A stretch of 64,000 nt of DNA, from the NCBI RefSeq assembly GCF_001010355.1, contig NZ_JPLA01000014.1, positions 653-64,652 of the forward strand, in the 5' to 3' direction. Position numbers and translations under genes: made by a program. This DNA is from Dyella japonica DSM 16301 (GTDB lineage Bacteria > Pseudomonadota > Gammaproteobacteria > Xanthomonadales > Rhodanobacteraceae). The notes below the pieces were generated by a model. The model did no database searches, was not told the DNA's origin, and worked only from the letters and a program-made list of their open reading frames with translations. Shown piece after piece: positions 7,691-16,555 of this stretch (position 1 is its first letter; each line of letters begins with the position of its first letter).

Positions 7691-9826
7691 TCAGGCTCCG
7701 CTGACGCGGCGTGCGTCGACCACGTTGGGCAGCGCCACCAGCCGGCTCAACAGGCCCGACAGCTGTTCGAAGTCGCGTACACGCAGGGTGAAACGCATCT
7801 CCACTTCGCCGGTGTGGCCCAGCAGTCGGCTGGACGAGGCGATGATGTGCGTGCCCATGTTGCTGATCAGGCTGGTGACATCTTTCTGCAAGCCCTTGCG
7901 GTCGTAGCCGCTCAGCTCGATGTCCACTTCGTAGGCTCGGGCGGCCGCCTTGCCCCACTCCACCTCGATGACCCGATCGGGATCGCGCCGCGCCAGCCGC
8001 GCCAAGCTGGCGCAATCGGCACGATGCACGGAGACGCCGCGGCCGCGCGTCACAAAGCCCCGCACCGGGTCGCCCGGCAGCGGCTGGCAGCAGCGCGCGA
8101 GTGTGGTGAGCAGGTTGCCGACGCCTTCGATACTCAGCGCGCTGTGATCGCGCAGCGCCTGCCTTGCCTGTGCCGCGGCAGAGGGCGGCGGTTCGGCAGG
8201 CGGTGGCGCTGCCGCCTCCTGCAACACGCGTGCGATCTGGCCCGGCGCGACCTCGCCCAGCGCCAGCGCCACCAGCAATTCGTCGTGCGTCTTCAGATGG
8301 AAATGCGCGGGCAGCTTGCCCAGGTCGGCCGCGGGCAGCGCAAGCCGCCTGATCTCCTTTTCGAAGATCGCGCGACCGGCGGCGAGATTGGCATCGTGCG
8401 CAATGCGGCGGAACCACGTGCGCACTTTTTCCTTGGCGCGCGAGGTATGCAGATAGCCGTGATGCGAGGACAGCCAGTCACGGCTGGGCTCGGCCACTTT
8501 TGCGGTAAGTACTTCGATGCGATCGCCGCTGGAAGGCTGGAAGGTCAGCGGCACGATGCGCCCGTTGACCTTGGCGCCACGGCAGCGATGGCCCACTTCG
8601 GTGTGCACGTGGTAGGCGAAATCCAGCACGGTGGCGCCGTGCGGCAGGTCCACCACTTCGCCCTTGGGGGTGAGCACGTAGACGCGGTCTTCCAGCAGCT
8701 CGGTATGCAGTTCGGCGGCCAGATCGCCTTCGCTGTCCGGACGCGGTTCCAGCAGGCGCCGCATCCAGGCAATCTTCGCCTCGAACTCGCTGTCGCCGGC
8801 GCCGCCTTCCTTGTAACGCCAGTGCGCGGCCACGCCCAGCTCGTTGATGCGATGCATCTCGTGCGTGCGGATCTGCACTTCCAGCGTCTTGCCGCGCGGA
8901 CCGATCACGGCCGTGTGCAGCGAGCGATAGTCGTTGCCCTTGGGGCGCGCGATGTAATCGTCGAACTCACCGGGCAAATGCGGCCACAGCGTGTGCACCA
9001 CGCCGAGCGCGCCGTAGCAGTCGCCCACCGAATCCACCAGTACGCGAATGGCGCGGATGTCGTAGAGATCGGAAAACTCCAGCGACTTGCGCTGCATCTT
9101 CTTCCAGATCGAATAGATGTGCTTCGGCCGCCCGGCGAGTTCCGCGCGGATGCCGGCCGCCGCGAGCGAGCGCTGCAGCGCATCCAGCGATTCGCGGATG
9201 AAGTCCTCGCGATCGACGCGCCGCTCGTCCAACAGGCGGGCGATGCGCTTGTAGGTTTCCGGTTGCAGGTAGCGGAAGCTCAGGTCCTCCAGCTCCCACT
9301 TCAATTGCCAGATACCCAGGCGATTGGCCAGAGGTGCGTGGATGTCCTGGGTGAGACGCGCCAGCGCCTGGCGCTCGCTGTCCGGCAGGCTGCTCGCCGC
9401 GCGCATATTCGCCAGCTGCCGGGCGAGCAGGATGAACACCACGCGCAGGTCGCGGATGATCGCCAGCAACAGGCGGCGCAGCCCTTCCGCGCCACGGTCG
9501 CCGCCGTGCTGGGCATGCAGCGCCCAGACTTTTTCCGCGGCGAGCTGGCCACTGACCAGCCGCTGCAGCTCGGGCGGCAGGCTGGCTTCACGCAAGGCCC
9601 ACAGGGCCGGATCGATGCGCGACACCTCGAACCACAGGGCGGCGGCCTGGGTCTGGGCATCGCAGCCCAGCATGGCCAGCAGCTCCAGCACGTCCACGCA
9701 TTCGGCCTGGTTCATCGGCAGCACCGCGCACGTATCCAGCGCCTCGCCCAGCACGGGCGACACGTTGCCGGCGCGTTCGCGCCACTCGGCGAGACCCGAG
9801 CTTGCATGGAGGACGGCTTGAACCAT
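7691..9826 (-). CDS. relA: RelA-type (p)ppGpp synthetase
   Basis: The enzyme transfers pyrophosphate from ATP to GDP/GTP to make the stringent-response alarmone. The 711-residue order fits long RelA/SpoT proteins: a hydrolase-like N-terminal domain (to about 190), synthetase (about 200-340), TGS (about 370-435), helical and zinc-finger/RIS-like regions, and a C-terminal ACT domain (about 640-711). The N-terminal domain lacks the HD metal motif of SpoT, having FILLARQLANMR in its place as in gammaproteobacterial RelA. The synthetase shows GRPKHIYSIWKKM and the EFDD motif at 287-290, the RelA-specific EXDD form. It is thus probably synthetase-only, activated at the ribosome by uncharged tRNA. 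It diverges from the secreted-protein gene at 9940. Confidence 0.93.
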   Translation of the reverse strand: MVQAVLHASSGLAEWRERAGNVSPVLGEALDTCAVLPMNQAECVDVLELLAMLGCDAQTQAAALWFEVSRIDPALWALREASLPPELQRLVSGQLAAEKVWALHAQHGGDRGAEGLRRLLLAIIRDLRVVFILLARQLANMRAASSLPDSERQALARLTQDIHAPLANRLGIWQLKWELEDLSFRYLQPETYKRIARLLDERRVDREDFIRESLDALQRSLAAAGIRAELAGRPKHIYSIWKKMQRKSLEFSDLYDIRAIRVLVDSVGDCYGALGVVHTLWPHLPGEFDDYIARPKGNDYRSLHTAVIGPRGKTLEVQIRTHEMHRINELGVAAHWRYKEGGAGDSEFEAKIAWMRRLLEPRPDSEGDLAAELHTELLEDRVYVLTPKGEVVDLPHGATVLDFAYHVHTEVGHRCRGAKVNGRIVPLTFQPSSGDRIEVLTAKVAEPSRDWLSSHHGYLHTSRAKEKVRTWFRRIAHDANLAAGRAIFEKEIRRLALPAADLGKLPAHFHLKTHDELLVALALGEVAPGQIARVLQEAAAPPPAEPPPSAAAQARQALRDHSALSIEGVGNLLTTLARCCQPLPGDPVRGFVTRGRGVSVHRADCASLARLARRDPDRVIEVEWGKAAARAYEVDIELSGYDRKGLQKDVTSLISNMGTHIIASSSRLLGHTGEVEMRFTLRVRDFEQLSGLLSRLVALPNVVDARRVSGA

Positions 9827-9939
9827 GCACCTATTCTAGTGCAGTCACCCGGTATTCCCCCGCGCCCGCATGAACCGGCGATTCATGCCGTGTATGCTGC
9901 GCCAGCAACGCTTCACCCTTGCCCCTAGAGGACTACCCC

Positions 9940-10416
9940 ATGCGTCTGGCCCGTTCGCTGCTGTTGCTGATGAGTGTCGCTCTCGCCGTTCCCGTCGCTG
10001 CGTTCGCTGCCGACCAGGTGCTGCCGCTGCAGCAGCGCATGACGCCGGAAGAGTTCAAGGCAGCCGGCCTGGACAAGCTGTCGCCGGATGAACTGAACAA
10101 CCTCGACAACTGGCTGAGCGGTCACGGCAAGGTCGTGACCAAGGTGGTCGACCAGAGCGGCAAGCCGGTGTTCTACCCCACCGCCGAAAAAGCCGGCCCG
10201 GTGCAGGCGCACGTGCAGGGCTCGTTTGCAGGCTTCACCGGCCACACCCAGATCACCCTGGACAACAACCAGGTGTGGCAGCAGGCCGATGGCACCCGCG
10301 TGTCCTGCATGGCCAGCGAGAATCCGAAGATCGCGATCCGCCGCTCGCTGATGGGCAACTGGATGGCGGCAGTGGATGGCTGCAACGACACCGCGCCGAT
10401 GAGCCGCGTGAAATAA
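9940..10416 (+). CDS. Exported small protein of unknown function
   Basis: The 158-residue product has a clear signal peptide (MRLARSLLLLMSVALAVPVAAFA) with cleavage expected before ADQV. The mature part contains MTPEEFKAAGLDKLSPDELNNLDNWL, a short helical stretch common in exported proteobacterial proteins, and later a beta-rich segment ending with two Cys (VSCMAS and VDGCND) that could form a disulfide. No catalytic motif is seen. ATG 9940 is preferred over 9919 because it starts the signal peptide and follows AGAGGA. It is followed 8 bp later by REP copy 2, which may act at the end of the transcript. Confidence 0.7.
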   Translation: MRLARSLLLLMSVALAVPVAAFAADQVLPLQQRMTPEEFKAAGLDKLSPDELNNLDNWLSGHGKVVTKVVDQSGKPVFYPTAEKAGPVQAHVQGSFAGFTGHTQITLDNNQVWQQADGTRVSCMASENPKIAIRRSLMGNWMAAVDGCNDTAPMSRVK

Positions 10417-10424
10417 ATCTCCCC

Positions 10425-10496
10425 TGTAGGAGCGCACCCTGTGCGCGAACCGATGCCGCGAGGCATCGGCCGTCGCGCACAGGGTGCGCTCCTACA
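10425..10496. repeat. REP-like palindromic element, copy 2
   Basis: TGTAGGAGCGCACCCTGTG at the left and its complement at the right enclose a 20-bp region that itself forms GATGCCG/CGGCATC. It fills the gap between the convergent exported-protein gene and hrpA. Its right edge overlaps the hrpA end and supplies the TAG stop codon at 10492-10494. Confidence 0.9.
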
Positions 10497-13400
10497 AGGC
10501 TAGGTTTTCGAGCGCGCGCATCAGGCGCTTGGCCGAGACCGGCTCGGGCGTCTTCAGCTCCTGCGCGAACAGCGACACGCGCCACTCTTCGATCAGCCAG
10601 CGCAGTTCGTCCAGGCCTTCGGTACCGGCGGCGCGATGCTTGAGGTAGTCACGCCAGAACGGCAGCACCTGCAGCAAGCGCTGCTGATCCTTTGCCGGAT
10701 CCTGGCGCAGGCGTTCGGCACGCAAACGCATGGCCTTGAGGTAGCGCGGATAGTGCGCCAGCCGTGACGTTGGCAGCTCACGCAGGAAGCCGGGCGTGAG
10801 CAGTGCATCGAGCTGTTCGCGCAGATCGTCGTAGCTGGCCCGCGCAAAGCCCATCAGCGGCGGTTGCAGCCAGGGCTTCAGATCGGCCTGCGCTTCGATG
10901 ATGGGCTCGGCCAATTTCAATCGCTCGACGCCGGCACCAAACAGTTCGCGCGATGCCTGCGTATGCAAGGCTTCGAACGCGCCAGCCGTGCGCACGTTGA
11001 GCTCGTGGCGTGCCAGCAAGTCCTGCAGGCCGCCTTCGACCAGATCCTCGCGCAGGCCATCCACGCCGCCGAGTGGTGCGTACTTCAAGGCGAGCGGATT
11101 GCCGACCGGCAAGCGCCGGCGCGCCTGTTTCATGTCGCTGGCCAGCGCGTTGCGCAACAGGCGGATCACACCGTGCACATGGGCTTCGCGCGCTTCGTCA
11201 CTGCGCTCGAACACGCGCAGCGCCACGGCGTCACCCAGGTCCACCAGCGCCGGGAACGCGAGCAGTCCACCGGCCGAACGGACCTGCGCCGGAATCTCCT
11301 CGAAGTCCCAGCTGGCAATGTCTTCGCGTGTCAGTTCGATATCGGTCTTGCGCGAGAACGCTTCGCGCGCCTGGCCTTCCCACTGCGCGCGAATCGCGGC
11401 CAAGTCGCGCCCAGTGGCGAGCGTCTTGCCGTTTTCGTCGTGCAGGCGATAGCGCATGCGGAAGTGTGCGGGCAAGACCACCTGATCAAATTCGGCCGCC
11501 GATATATCCACGCCCGTGGCGCGCTTGAGGAACATCGCCAGCGCCTTGTTCAGCGATTCATCGCGCGGCGCCTCGGCCTCGACAAAGGCGCGTGCGAAAT
11601 CCGGCGCCGGCACGAAATTTCGCCGCAGCGCCTTGGGCAGTCCCCGTATCAGCTCGGCAATTTTTTCGGCCAGCAGACCCGGCACCAGCCACTCGCAGCG
11701 CGCGGCGGGCAAGGCATTCAACATGGCCAGCGGCAGATGCAAGGTGACGCCGTCCGCATCGTCGCCGGGGACGAAACGGTATTCGAGGCGGTATTTCTGC
11801 GGCGGCACATCCAGCGAAGCCGGGAACGCCTTGGGATCCAGCCCCGCGCCGCCGCTCATCACATCATCAAGCGACCAACGCAGCGCCGCCTGTTCCGCCG
11901 GACGCGCCTTGCGGTACCACGCATCCAGCGCCCGGCTGTCGGCGATGTCCTGCGGCAGCTTGCCCTCGAAGAAACGGACCAGCTCGTCTTCATGACGCAG
12001 CAAGCCCTCGCGGCGCTGCTTGGCCTCGATGCCGCGCGCATCTTCCAGTACGCGCTGGTTTGCGCGGATGAAGTCAGCGCGTGCATCGATATCGCAGCGT
12101 GCCAGTGCCTCGCGCAGGAAGATCTCATGCGCAAGCGCGGGATCCTGCTTCTGGAACGTGACCGGCCGGCGTTCGACCAGGGTGAGTCCGAACAGGCTCA
12201 CCTGCTCGTACGCGACCACGTGGCCGCGCTTGCGCGACCAGTGCGCGTCACGGCACGAAGCGCGCAACAAATGCGCGGCCTGCTGTTCGATCCACAGCGG
12301 CTCGATGCGGGCGCACATCATGCCCCACACGCGACCGCCGACATCGAGAATCTGCCCGGCGAAGATCCAGTTGGGCGGCACCTTGGACAGCGATGAGCCC
12401 GGGAATACCTGGAAGCGGCGTTCGCGCGTGCTGCGATAGACACCCTTCTCGTCCTTGTGACCCACCTGTGTGGGCAAGCCCGCCAGCAGGCTGCGATGGA
12501 TGGCTTCGTATTGCTTCGCTGCCTCGTCCTCGCCCTTGCTCCCTCTCCCCTCCGGGGAGAGGGTTGGGGTGAGGGGCGGGTGCTCGCGGGAAGGCTGCCG
12601 ATCTTTTTTGGCGGGAGCGACAGCCGTCGCCTTTGCAACGCCCCGCGAGGTTGGCCCCTCATCCCGGCCTTCTCCCCGGCGGGGAGAAGGAGAAGTGGTG
12701 GCTTCTCGCGACATCATCGCATCCAGCTTCCACCCAAGCTCCTGCACCACCAGCAACAACTGCCGATGCAGCTCACGCCACTCGCGCATGCGCATGAAGC
12801 TGAGGAAGTGCCGCGTGCACCAGTCGCGCAGTTTCGACTGCGTCAGGTCTTCGTGCGCCTTGCCGTAATCGCGCCACAGGTTGAGCACGCCGACGAAATC
12901 GGATTTCGGATCCGCAAAGGCTGCGTGCGCTGCATCGGCCTGCTGGCGTGCGTCCGCCGGCCGCTCGCGCGGGTCCTGGATGCTGAGGAACGAGACGATG
13001 GCGAGCACTTCGCGCAGGCTGTGCAACTGTTGTGCTTCCACCAGCATGCGCGCCAGCTGCACGTCGATCGGCAGCTTGGCGACTGTGCGGCCGGTGGGCG
13101 TCAGTCGCCGTGCCTCGTCGATGGCGGAAATTTCCGCCAGGCGACGATAGCCGTCCGCCACCACGCGCGGATCGGGCGCTTCAAGGAACGGGAAGTCCTC
13201 CACTTCGCCCAGCTGCAGGGCAAGCATGCGCAGGATGACGTTGGCCAGCGAGGAGCGCAGCAATTCCGGATCGGTGTACGCGGCGCGACTCTCGAAATCG
13301 GCTTCGTCGTAGAGCCGGTAGCAGATGCCCGGACCCACGCGGCCGCAACGACCCTTGCGCTGATCGGCAGCCGCCCGCGAAATCGGCTCCACGTGCAGGC

Positions 13401-14574
13401 GTTCGAGCTGGCTGCGTTGGCTATAGCGTTTGACGCGCGCCTGGCCCGTATCGATCACATAGCGAATGCGCGGCACCGTGAGCGAGGTTTCGGCCACGTT
13501 GGTGGCCAGCACCACGCGTCGCTTGGTACCGGGTTTGAAGACGCGATCCTGATCGCCCGCCGACAGACGCGCGTACAGCGGCATCACTTCGGTCTCACGG
13601 TACTGGCGTCGCGAGAGCAGCAGATGTGCATCGCGAATTTCGCGCTCGCCGGGCAGGAAGATCAGCACGTCGCCGCGCGGATCGTCGTGGGTGATCTCAT
13701 CCAGCACGGCGGCCACATGGTCCGCCCCACCCTGCTGCAGCTCCCCCGCCCGCTGCCCGCGTCGTGCGGCCACCTCGTCGACCGAGCGCCAGCGCACTTC
13801 CACCGGATAGGCACGCCCTTCCACCGAAACGATGGGCGCACCGCTGAAATGCTCCGCGAAACGCTCGGTATCGATGGTGGCCGAGGTGACGATGATCTTG
13901 AGCGTCGGGCGCTTCACCGCCAGCCGCTTCAGATAACCCAGCAGGAAGTCGATGTTGAGGCTGCGTTCGTGCGCCTCGTCGATGATGATGGTGTCGTACG
14001 CGCTCAGCCACGGATCACCCTGCGTTTCGGCGAGCAGGATGCCGTCGGTCATGAACTTGACCAGGGTGCGCTCGGACACTTGGTCGTTGAAGCGCACCTG
14101 GAAGCCGACCTGTTCGCCCAGCGGCGTCGCCAGCTCCTCGGCCACGCGGCGTGCCACCGAACGCGCAGCCAGCCGGCGCGGCTGGGTGCAGCCGATCATG
14201 CCCGCTTCGCCACGACCGGCTGCCAGGCACAGCTTGGGCAATTGGGTGGTCTTACCCGAACCGGTCTCGCCAGCGATCACCACCACCTGGTGCTTGCGAA
14301 TCAGCTCGACGATTTCCTCGGCGCGCGCGGTGATCGGCAGCGCTTCGTCCAGCCGGATCGCCGGCTTGGCGTCCGCACGCGCCTTGCGTCGGGCCACGGA
14401 AGCTTCGATGTCGCGGGTAAGTGCAGCCAGCTTTTTCTCGTCGAAACGGCGCGACAACTCGCGCCACCGGCCTAGCAGGCGGCCCTGGTCGCGAGTGGAT
14501 ACGTCGTCGAGCGCCTGGCGCAATGGACGCAGACGCGCATCGGTGGAGGCGGCGTTGGGAGCGGTCGGGGTCAT
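10492..14574 (-). CDS. hrpA: ATP-dependent RNA helicase HrpA
   Basis: This DEAH-box helicase of 1360 residues acts on RNA or stalled ribosomes (family knowledge). Walker A GETGSGKTT is at 102-110 and DEAH at 199-202, followed by SATIDT and the C-terminal helicase half with GRCGRVGPG. The HrpA-specific C-terminal domains continue to the end. The start at 14574 (MTPTAPNA) is chosen because the open frame back to 14760 encodes an Arg-rich stretch unlike the family. Two oddities stand out. Residues about 622-681 are encoded by repeat element E1 and read TSPSPRRGEGRDEG to PLTPTLSPEGRG, an insertion absent from E. coli HrpA as remembered. The stop is TAG contributed by REP copy 2, so the last residues are ENLAL. 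Confidence 0.93.
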   Translation of the reverse strand: MTPTAPNAASTDARLRPLRQALDDVSTRDQGRLLGRWRELSRRFDEKKLAALTRDIEASVARRKARADAKPAIRLDEALPITARAEEIVELIRKHQVVVIAGETGSGKTTQLPKLCLAAGRGEAGMIGCTQPRRLAARSVARRVAEELATPLGEQVGFQVRFNDQVSERTLVKFMTDGILLAETQGDPWLSAYDTIIIDEAHERSLNIDFLLGYLKRLAVKRPTLKIIVTSATIDTERFAEHFSGAPIVSVEGRAYPVEVRWRSVDEVAARRGQRAGELQQGGADHVAAVLDEITHDDPRGDVLIFLPGEREIRDAHLLLSRRQYRETEVMPLYARLSAGDQDRVFKPGTKRRVVLATNVAETSLTVPRIRYVIDTGQARVKRYSQRSQLERLHVEPISRAAADQRKGRCGRVGPGICYRLYDEADFESRAAYTDPELLRSSLANVILRMLALQLGEVEDFPFLEAPDPRVVADGYRRLAEISAIDEARRLTPTGRTVAKLPIDVQLARMLVEAQQLHSLREVLAIVSFLSIQDPRERPADARQQADAAHAAFADPKSDFVGVLNLWRDYGKAHEDLTQSKLRDWCTRHFLSFMRMREWRELHRQLLLVVQELGWKLDAMMSREATTSPSPRRGEGRDEGPTSRGVAKATAVAPAKKDRQPSREHPPLTPTLSPEGRGSKGEDEAAKQYEAIHRSLLAGLPTQVGHKDEKGVYRSTRERRFQVFPGSSLSKVPPNWIFAGQILDVGGRVWGMMCARIEPLWIEQQAAHLLRASCRDAHWSRKRGHVVAYEQVSLFGLTLVERRPVTFQKQDPALAHEIFLREALARCDIDARADFIRANQRVLEDARGIEAKQRREGLLRHEDELVRFFEGKLPQDIADSRALDAWYRKARPAEQAALRWSLDDVMSGGAGLDPKAFPASLDVPPQKYRLEYRFVPGDDADGVTLHLPLAMLNALPAARCEWLVPGLLAEKIAELIRGLPKALRRNFVPAPDFARAFVEAEAPRDESLNKALAMFLKRATGVDISAAEFDQVVLPAHFRMRYRLHDENGKTLATGRDLAAIRAQWEGQAREAFSRKTDIELTREDIASWDFEEIPAQVRSAGGLLAFPALVDLGDAVALRVFERSDEAREAHVHGVIRLLRNALASDMKQARRRLPVGNPLALKYAPLGGVDGLREDLVEGGLQDLLARHELNVRTAGAFEALHTQASRELFGAGVERLKLAEPIIEAQADLKPWLQPPLMGFARASYDDLREQLDALLTPGFLRELPTSRLAHYPRYLKAMRLRAERLRQDPAKDQQRLLQVLPFWRDYLKHRAAGTEGLDELRWLIEEWRVSLFAQELKTPEPVSAKRLMRALENLAL
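12538..12695. repeat. Paired-hairpin repeat element E1, in frame inside hrpA
   Basis: The left arm holds the hairpin CCCTCTCCCC-TC-CGGGGAGAGGG followed by TTGGGGTGAGGGGC and the box GCGGGTGCTCGC. The right arm holds AGGTTGGCCCCTCATCCC followed by the hairpin TTCTCCCC-GG-CGGGGAGAA. About 60 bp lie between. The arms are imperfect inverted copies of each other, giving a MITE-like unit of 158 bp. Both arms and the spacer keep the hrpA frame open. Related elements are at 32410-32903 (E2) and 35651-35795 (E3). Confidence 0.9.
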
Positions 14575-14843
14575 CGGACCGCAGATGATAGCCGCTGAAG
14601 GGGGCGGCGCGGGACGGGTGGAATAAACACGGCCACCGGATCGCCCTCCGCGACTGACCGCGGCAGGTTGCCGCGCACGCCTCGATAGGCGCCGGCAGCG
14701 ACGCCATTTTACTGAGGTAGCCACTCGCATCAGGCGATAGCTCAGACCTATCGCCAGCATCAGAAGGATTCATTTCCCCCGGGGAAACCGGCTCACTAAC
14801 CTGAGTCCAACTTCCCTTCCATCACCCTCGCAAGGAGCAACAC

Positions 14844-15311
14844 ATGGCCATTTCCATCGGTATCGCCAAGAAGGACCGGGAACAGATCGGTGAGCAGTTG
14901 TCCAAGTTGTTGGCCGATACGTATTCGCTGTATCTGAAGACGCACAGCTTCCACTGGAACATCACCGGTCCGCAGTTCAACAGCCTGCACACCATGTTCG
15001 AGACCCAGTACAACGAACTGTGGCTGGCGGCCGACGAAGTGGCCGAGCGCATCCGTACGCTGGACGTGTTTGCGCCGGGCTCCTACAGCCAGTTCGGCAA
15101 GCTCACCTCGATCAAGGAAGAAGCCGGCGTGCCGGACTGGAGGGAGATGGTGGGCCAGCTGGTCGAAGGCCACGAGATCGCCGCGCATACCGCACGCCAG
15201 GTGATCAAGGTGGCCGATGACGCAGGCGACGAAGGCACGGCCGATATCGTGACCGGCCGCCTGAAGGAACACGAGAAGACCGCCTGGATGCTGCGCTCGC
15301 TGCTGAAGTAA
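14844..15311 (+). CDS. dps: Dps-family ferritin-like DNA-protecting protein
   Basis: The 155-residue protein has the length and helical pattern of Dps. The ferroxidase site signature is visible in [28 protein letters not shown] (His and Asp/Glu ligands at the dimer interface), followed by [10 protein letters not shown]. Dps dodecamers oxidise and store iron with peroxide and coat DNA in stress; here the N terminus is short and only modestly basic, so DNA binding is less certain than iron storage. AAGGAG lies 7 bp upstream of the ATG. No clear OxyR site was identified. It ends in a stem-loop shared with the convergent methyltransferase gene. Confidence 0.92.
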   Translation: MAISIGIAKKDREQIGEQLSKLLADTYSLYLKTHSFHWNITGPQFNSLHTMFETQYNELWLAADEVAERIRTLDVFAPGSYSQFGKLTSIKEEAGVPDWREMVGQLVEGHEIAAHTARQVIKVADDAGDEGTADIVTGRLKEHEKTAWMLRSLLK

Positions 15312-15320
15312 TCGCGCTCG

Positions 15321-15347
15321 ACACCCTCGCCTTCACAGCGAGGGTGT
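15321..15347. terminator. Stem-loop between dps and the methyltransferase gene
   Basis: ACACCCTCGC (15321-15330) pairs perfectly with GCGAGGGTGT (15338-15347) around a 7-nt loop. It sits between convergent genes, 10 bp after the dps stop, and could end both transcripts. There is no strong T tract. Confidence 0.55.
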
Positions 15348-15370
15348 GTCGCGGCCCGCGAGCACCACGC

Positions 15371-16423
15371 TCAGGGCCGCGCCTCCAACACGATGTTGAA
15401 CGGCGTCTCCGCGGCACGGCGGAAGCGCTGGAAGCCACCGCCGTCGACCACCACTTCGCGTAACTTCGCCTCACCCGCCTGGGCACCCAGGGCGGGGCCG
15501 TGGCGCGCCAGCGACACGGGCACGCAGATCTGCGCCGATGCACCGAAGTAGACGCGTCCCACCGGATTGAGGTTGTCCTGCACGTGGTTGCCGGCGAACG
15601 GCTCCACGATCATGCAGTTGCCATCGGACTTGAGTGCACCGCGCGCATGCCTGGCCACGCCGACCGGGTCGCCCATGTCGTGCAGGCAGTCGAAGAAGGC
15701 GATCAGGTCGAAATCCTTGCCGTTGTAGCCGGTGGCGTCGGCCACTTCGAACGACGCGTTGACCACGCCGGCTTCGGCGGCACGCTCACGCGCCACCTCG
15801 ATTGATGGTGCGTGGTAGTCGTAACCGACGAACTGCGAGGTGGGAAAGGACTTGGCCATCAGGATGGTGCTGGCGCCATGGCCACAGCCGACATCGGCGG
15901 CCCGCCCACCCTTGCGCAATTTGTCCACCACGCCATCGAGCGCCGGCAGCCAGGCGCCGATCAGGTTGGCGTTGTAGCCGGCCCGGAAGAAACGCTCGGT
16001 GCCATGGAACAGGCAGGGATGATGCTCGCCCCACTCCATGCCCTCACCGTTGCGGAAGTGATCCAGGGTGCGGCTCTTGGCATGGAACAGCGCCTCGACG
16101 ATGGAATAGGCACCGGGGACATCCACCGGACCATTCGGATCGGCCAGACACAAGGCCTGCTCTTCGCTCAGGCCGTAGCGGCCGGAGGCCTCGTCGTATT
16201 CCACGTAGCCGCCGGCGGCCTGGTTGCCCAGCCACTCGCGCACATAGCGTTCGTAGGTGCCGGTGCGTTCGGCCAGTTCGGCTGGGGTCAGGCGCTCCTT
16301 CGCCAGCGCCTTGTAGAAGCCCAGCTCGTCGCCGATCTGGATCAGCGTGGCACTGATGGCGGCCCCCAGATCGCCTACGGCTCGTCCCAGGAAAGCGTGA
16401 AGTCTTTGTTCATCGATCGCCAT
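15371..16423 (-). CDS. SAM-dependent methyltransferase with winged-helix N terminus
   Basis: The 350-residue product begins with a helical, winged-helix-like domain (about 1-90, including LAERTGTYERYVREWLGNQAAGGYV) like that of small-molecule O-methyltransferases. The class I Rossmann domain follows: motif I ADVGCGHGAST near residue 180, VGYDYHAPSIEVARERA next, and DLIAFFDCLHDMGDP as motif IV. The LHD string resembles the catalytic region of this family. The substrate is not evident. ATG 16423 (MAIDEQRLHAF) is preferred over 16456 because the longer form adds a non-conserved MPLRAVSRSTV. It diverges from a LuxR-type regulator at 16556, suggesting local control. Confidence 0.82.
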   Translation of the reverse strand: MAIDEQRLHAFLGRAVGDLGAAISATLIQIGDELGFYKALAKERLTPAELAERTGTYERYVREWLGNQAAGGYVEYDEASGRYGLSEEQALCLADPNGPVDVPGAYSIVEALFHAKSRTLDHFRNGEGMEWGEHHPCLFHGTERFFRAGYNANLIGAWLPALDGVVDKLRKGGRAADVGCGHGASTILMAKSFPTSQFVGYDYHAPSIEVARERAAEAGVVNASFEVADATGYNGKDFDLIAFFDCLHDMGDPVGVARHARGALKSDGNCMIVEPFAGNHVQDNLNPVGRVYFGASAQICVPVSLARHGPALGAQAGEAKLREVVVDGGGFQRFRRAAETPFNIVLEARP

Positions 16424-16503
16424 GACAGTGCTCCGCGACACCGCCCTCAAGGGCAATGGAGTAGGATGGAACCTCCTGGATACGCTGCCTGTTGCGAATG
16501 CGC

Positions 16504-16521
16504 CTGTCCCATACCGGACAG
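16504..16521. promoter_or_regulatory. Inverted repeat in the methyltransferase/regulator gap
   Basis: CTGTCC-CATACC-GGACAG is a perfect 6-bp inverted repeat with a 6-bp spacer, lying 35 bp upstream of the LuxR-type gene start and 81 bp upstream of the methyltransferase start. LuxR/FixJ HTH dimers bind inverted repeats of about this size, so it is a candidate operator. Confidence 0.35.
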
Positions 16522-16555
16522 CGCGAAAGGACTAGGCCGGTGGCGGGAGTGCGAC

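Noticed and set aside
7814-9928. 704-residue plus-strand frame opposite relA
   Set aside because: Shadow of relA; no family resemblance.
12538-12695. E1 as a CRISPR-like or IS end
   Set aside because: Only two inverted arms are present, with no regular direct repeats or spacers, and no transposase gene.
14575-14760. Longer HrpA start at 14760
   Set aside because: The extra 62 residues are Arg-rich and unlike HrpA, and they overlap the likely promoter region; ATG 14574 is preferred.
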